Of a stretch of 64,000 nucleotides of DNA, positions 61,327-64,000 are shown piece by piece. Both the position numbers and the translations under genes were made by a program. Location: contig NZ_JADPEL010000001.1 of the NCBI RefSeq assembly GCF_015667795.1, positions 140,574 through 204,573 on the forward strand. The letters run 5' to 3'. The notes beneath the pieces are model-generated. The model was not told where the DNA came from. It did no database searches and was given only the letters and a program-made list of their open reading frames with translations. The stretch's first letter is position 1. Every line of letters starts with the position of its first letter. This stretch comes from Clostridium sp. D53t1_180928_C8. GTDB lineage: Bacteria > Bacillota > Clostridia > Clostridiales > Clostridiaceae.

Positions 61327-61410
61327 GGTTAAAAAATATTTCTTAAAATGAAATTGAATTAAGGTTAATAAGGTAAAAATTAATATAAAGATAATTTATG
61401 GGGGATATAT

Positions 61411-64000
61411 ATGAGTAAATATGAATTAGATTTAGCAAGGTATGCAAAACTTGCAAGACAAACAGCTGCAGAAAGTTGTGTATTATTAAAGAATGATAAT
61501 AATACACTACCAATTAGAAAAGGTGATAAGGTAGCTGTATTTGGAAGAAGTACTTTTAATTATTATAAAAGTGGACTAGGCTCAGGAGGGCTTGTTAATA
61601 CAAGATATGTAGTTAGTATTTTAGATGCTTTGAAAGCAAATAATGATATTATTTTAGATGAAAATTTATTAAAGGTATATGAAGATTGGATAGAAGAGAA
61701 CCCTTATGATGAAGGTGTAGGATGGGGAAATACACCATGGTCTCAAAAGGAAATGAATCTTGAGGATTCTATATTAAGATTATCCAAGGAGTCAGACATA
61801 GCTTTAGTTATAATAGGACGTACTGCAGGTGAAGATCAGGATAGTAAAAATCAGTCAGGAAGTTATCTTTTAACTAAAGAAGAAGAAGTTATGATAGAAA
61901 AAGTTAGTAAGACATTTAAAAGAACAGTTGTAATCTTAAATGTTGGTAACATAATAGATATGAAGTGGGTAGAAAAATATAATCCATCTTCTGTGCTTTA
62001 TGTATGGCAAGGTGGACAAGAAGGCGGAAATGGGGTAGTTGATGTATTAACAGGAATAGTAAATCCATGTGGAAAATTAACAGATACTATTGCCTATAAT
62101 ATTGAAGATTATCCTTCAACTGAAAATTTTGGACACGAAGAAAGAAATTATTATAAGGAAGATATTTATGTAGGATATCGTTATTTTGAGACATTTGCAA
62201 AAGATAAAGTAATGTATCCATTTGGATATGGATTATCTTATACTAATTTTAAAATTGAAAGAAATATTTTAGAAGTAACTGATAAAGAAGTTACTATTGG
62301 GGCAAATGTAACGAACACTGGAGATTTACCAGGAAAAGAAGTTGTACAAGTGTATGTAGAAGCACCACAAGGAAAACTTGGAAAAGCAGTAAGAAGCCTT
62401 GTAGGATTTGCAAAGACAAATATAATTAATCCTGGTGAAAGTGAAAAAGTAACAGTAAATATTCCTAAGTATTATATTGCTTCTTATGATGATAGGGGAA
62501 TAACTGGCTATAAATCTTCTTATGTCTTAGAAGAAGGTATATATACATTTCATGTAGGTTCCGATATTAGAAATACTACTATTTTTGGAGAATATAATCA
62601 AGAATTTATTGTAGTAGAAAAGTTAGAAGAAGCATGTGCTCCGATAATGTCATTTGAACGTATTAAGGCAGTTATTAATGAAGAAGATAATTATGAAATT
62701 GCAATAGAAAAGGTTCCAACAAGAACTATAAATCCATATTCACTAATGATAAAAGAACGTGAACAAGAAATAACTTATACAGGAAATAAGGGGTATAAGC
62801 TTGGGGATGTTTTTGATAAAAAAGTATCATTAGACGAATTTGTTGCACAATTGAGTGATGATGATTTAATTTATATGTTCCGTGGTGAAGGTATGTGTAG
62901 TCCTAAGGTAACGCCAGGTACTGCAGCTGCTTTTGGTGGAGTTACAGATGAATTAAGAAGCTTTGGAATACCTGTTGCATGTTGCGCTGATGGACCTTCT
63001 GGAATACGTATGGATTGTGGAACAAAAGCATTTTCATTGCCAAATGGAACAGCATTAGGATGTACATTTAATGAAAAGCTAGTAAAAAAACTTTATAATA
63101 TGACTGGATTAGAGCTTCGTAAGAATAAGATAGATTCACTTTTAGGGCCAGGTATGAATATTCATAGAAATCCATTGAATGGACGTAATTTTGAATATGT
63201 TTCAGAAGATCCACTATTAACAGGAAAAATAAGTGCAGCACAAGTTAGTGGAATACAGGAATATGGTGTGTTTCCAACAATTAAACATTTTTGTGCTAAT
63301 AATCAAGAAGCATCAAGACGCATTGTTGAATCAATAGTATCAGAAAGAGCACTTCGTGAAATATATCTGCGAGGATTTGAAATTGCAGTTAAAGAAGGTA
63401 AAGCTAAATCGGTTATGACTACCTATAATCCTGTAAATGGAATTTGGACAGCTGGAAGCTATGATTTATGTACAAGAATTCTTAGACAAGAATGGGGATT
63501 TGATGGAATAGTTATGACAGACTGGTGGGCTGAAGCAAATACTGAAGGTAAAAATTCTACAAGAGAAAATAAGGCTCCTATGATATCTGCACAAAATGAT
63601 ATATATATGTGTGTATCGGATTCAAAATTAAATCCTGAAAATGATAATGTTAAAGAGAAATTAGAACTTGGTGAAATAACTAGAAGCGATTTGCAAAGAA
63701 ATGCGAAGAATATTTTAAAGTTTATAATGGCATCCCCTATAATGCTTCATGAATTAGGTCGTATTAGCAGTAATGAAGTAGAAGAAATTAATGTTCCAGA
63801 TGATAATGATGATTTAAGTACAGATATAGTTTATTATCAGGCTGATAAAGAAACTAATAATATAATTATTGATGGAAGTAACTTTAATAATAAGAAGGGG
63901 TATTCAGAAGTATTTGGACTTACATTTAATAAATTAGGTGAATATTTAATTGAAATAACAATGAAGTCAGAACAAGGTGAATTAGCTCAATTACCATTAT
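61411..64000 (+). CDS. GH3-family beta-glycosidase, permuted domain order (3' end outside window)
   Basis: The frame is open from ATG 61411 to the window end (863 codons seen). The domain order is swapped relative to classical GH3. First comes the alpha/beta C-domain (ARQTAAESCVLLKNDNNTLP, then GEDQDSKNQSGSYLL), then a FnIII-like domain (about 280-390). The TIM barrel follows (about 480-760) with GIPVACCADGPSGIRMD, TIKHFCANNQEASRR and the nucleophile Asp in GIVMTDWWAE. No signal peptide is seen, so it is cytosolic. It probably hydrolyses beta-linked glycosides or uronides entering with the uronate pathway. The ATG follows TATGGGGGATATAT. Confidence 0.92.
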   Translation, partial: MSKYELDLARYAKLARQTAAESCVLLKNDNNTLPIRKGDKVAVFGRSTFNYYKSGLGSGGLVNTRYVVSILDALKANNDIILDENLLKVYEDWIEENPYDEGVGWGNTPWSQKEMNLEDSILRLSKESDIALVIIGRTAGEDQDSKNQSGSYLLTKEEEVMIEKVSKTFKRTVVILNVGNIIDMKWVEKYNPSSVLYVWQGGQEGGNGVVDVLTGIVNPCGKLTDTIAYNIEDYPSTENFGHEERNYYKEDIYVGYRYFETFAKDKVMYPFGYGLSYTNFKIERNILEVTDKEVTIGANVTNTGDLPGKEVVQVYVEAPQGKLGKAVRSLVGFAKTNIINPGESEKVTVNIPKYYIASYDDRGITGYKSSYVLEEGIYTFHVGSDIRNTTIFGEYNQEFIVVEKLEEACAPIMSFERIKAVINEEDNYEIAIEKVPTRTINPYSLMIKEREQEITYTGNKGYKLGDVFDKKVSLDEFVAQLSDDDLIYMFRGEGMCSPKVTPGTAAAFGGVTDELRSFGIPVACCADGPSGIRMDCGTKAFSLPNGTALGCTFNEKLVKKLYNMTGLELRKNKIDSLLGPGMNIHRNPLNGRNFEYVSEDPLLTGKISAAQVSGIQEYGVFPTIKHFCANNQEASRRIVESIVSERALREIYLRGFEIAVKEGKAKSVMTTYNPVNGIWTAGSYDLCTRILRQEWGFDGIVMTDWWAEANTEGKNSTRENKAPMISAQNDIYMCVSDSKLNPENDNVKEKLELGEITRSDLQRNAKNILKFIMASPIMLHELGRISSNEVEEINVPDDNDDLSTDIVYYQADKETNNIIIDGSNFNNKKGYSEVFGLTFNKLGEYLIEITMKSEQGELAQLPL

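Overview
The window is AT-rich DNA with strong AGGAGG-type ribosome binding sites, short operons and many Rho-independent terminators. It carries Clostridium-type families: DUF1653, an M32 carboxypeptidase, a CD3324-family remnant, CotH/VTC and a T-box leader. Together these point to a strictly anaerobic Clostridium (sensu stricto) chromosome. I see no rRNA, tRNA, CRISPR array, intact insertion sequence or prophage. Both edges cut genes: a membrane protein at the left and a GH3 glycosidase at the right.

Layout. 1-1.5 kb: tail of a MacB-like permease and a DUF1653 protein. 1.6-7.1 kb: a leftward VTC polyphosphate polymerase / DUF4956 / CotH operon facing a two-component system across a palindromic control region. 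7.2-12.3 kb: DedA, a second two-component system with a large multi-TM kinase, and a CPA2 antiporter. 12.4-16.9 kb: a nitrosative/oxygen-stress block with a DUF1858 protein, hybrid cluster protein, an unknown 212-aa protein, hemerythrin, a Vitreoscilla-type globin and an NsrR-like Rrf2 regulator. 17.2-21.6 kb: a ChvE/MmsA/MmsB-type sugar ABC transporter. 21.6-23.6 kb: MATE pump with its MarR regulator and a double operator. 23.6-27.4 kb: fructose operon fruR-fruK-fruA.

27.5-37.1 kb is a run of mostly single genes: NhaA, a GH3-type acyl-amido synthetase with a G8 tract, an EamA exporter, a GH13 glucosidase, an M32 peptidase, a CmpB-like membrane protein and a PHP phosphoesterase. 37.1-40.8 kb: a frameshifted CD3324-like gene, an ECF sigma/anti-sigma pair, a lipoprotein and two GNAT acetyltransferases. 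40.9-43.6 kb: a third two-component system with a secreted DUF2680-like protein. 43.6-46.7 kb: a rhodanese lipoprotein gene broken by one in-frame TGA, then an 829-aa CoA-disulfide-reductase/rhodanese/TusA/DsrE fusion. 46.7-48.7 kb: a MerR regulator whose C-terminal domain is duplicated as a separate 90-aa gene behind a classic 19-bp-spacer MerR promoter, bracketed by decayed permease and two-component remnants. 48.8-51.7 kb: a FliB-like protein and a GH20 hexosaminidase. 51.8-53.9 kb: a T-box leader controlling an Lrp regulator and an aminotransferase.

53.9-64 kb is a uronate (pectin or glycosaminoglycan) catabolic island. An AraC regulator is divergent from kdgA-kdgK, followed by kduI, kduD, an RpiB/LacAB-type isomerase and an unknown galactose-binding-like protein. 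A second AraC regulator then diverges from a GH3 glycosidase. A conserved 57-bp element occurs both upstream of kdgA and upstream of kduI, suggesting that one regulator ties the two transcription units together.

The observations I consider most worth following are the MerR/stand-alone effector-domain pair, the repeated 57-bp element, the unknown 212-aa protein in the NO/O2 block, and several one-mutation pseudogenes that suggest recent decay.
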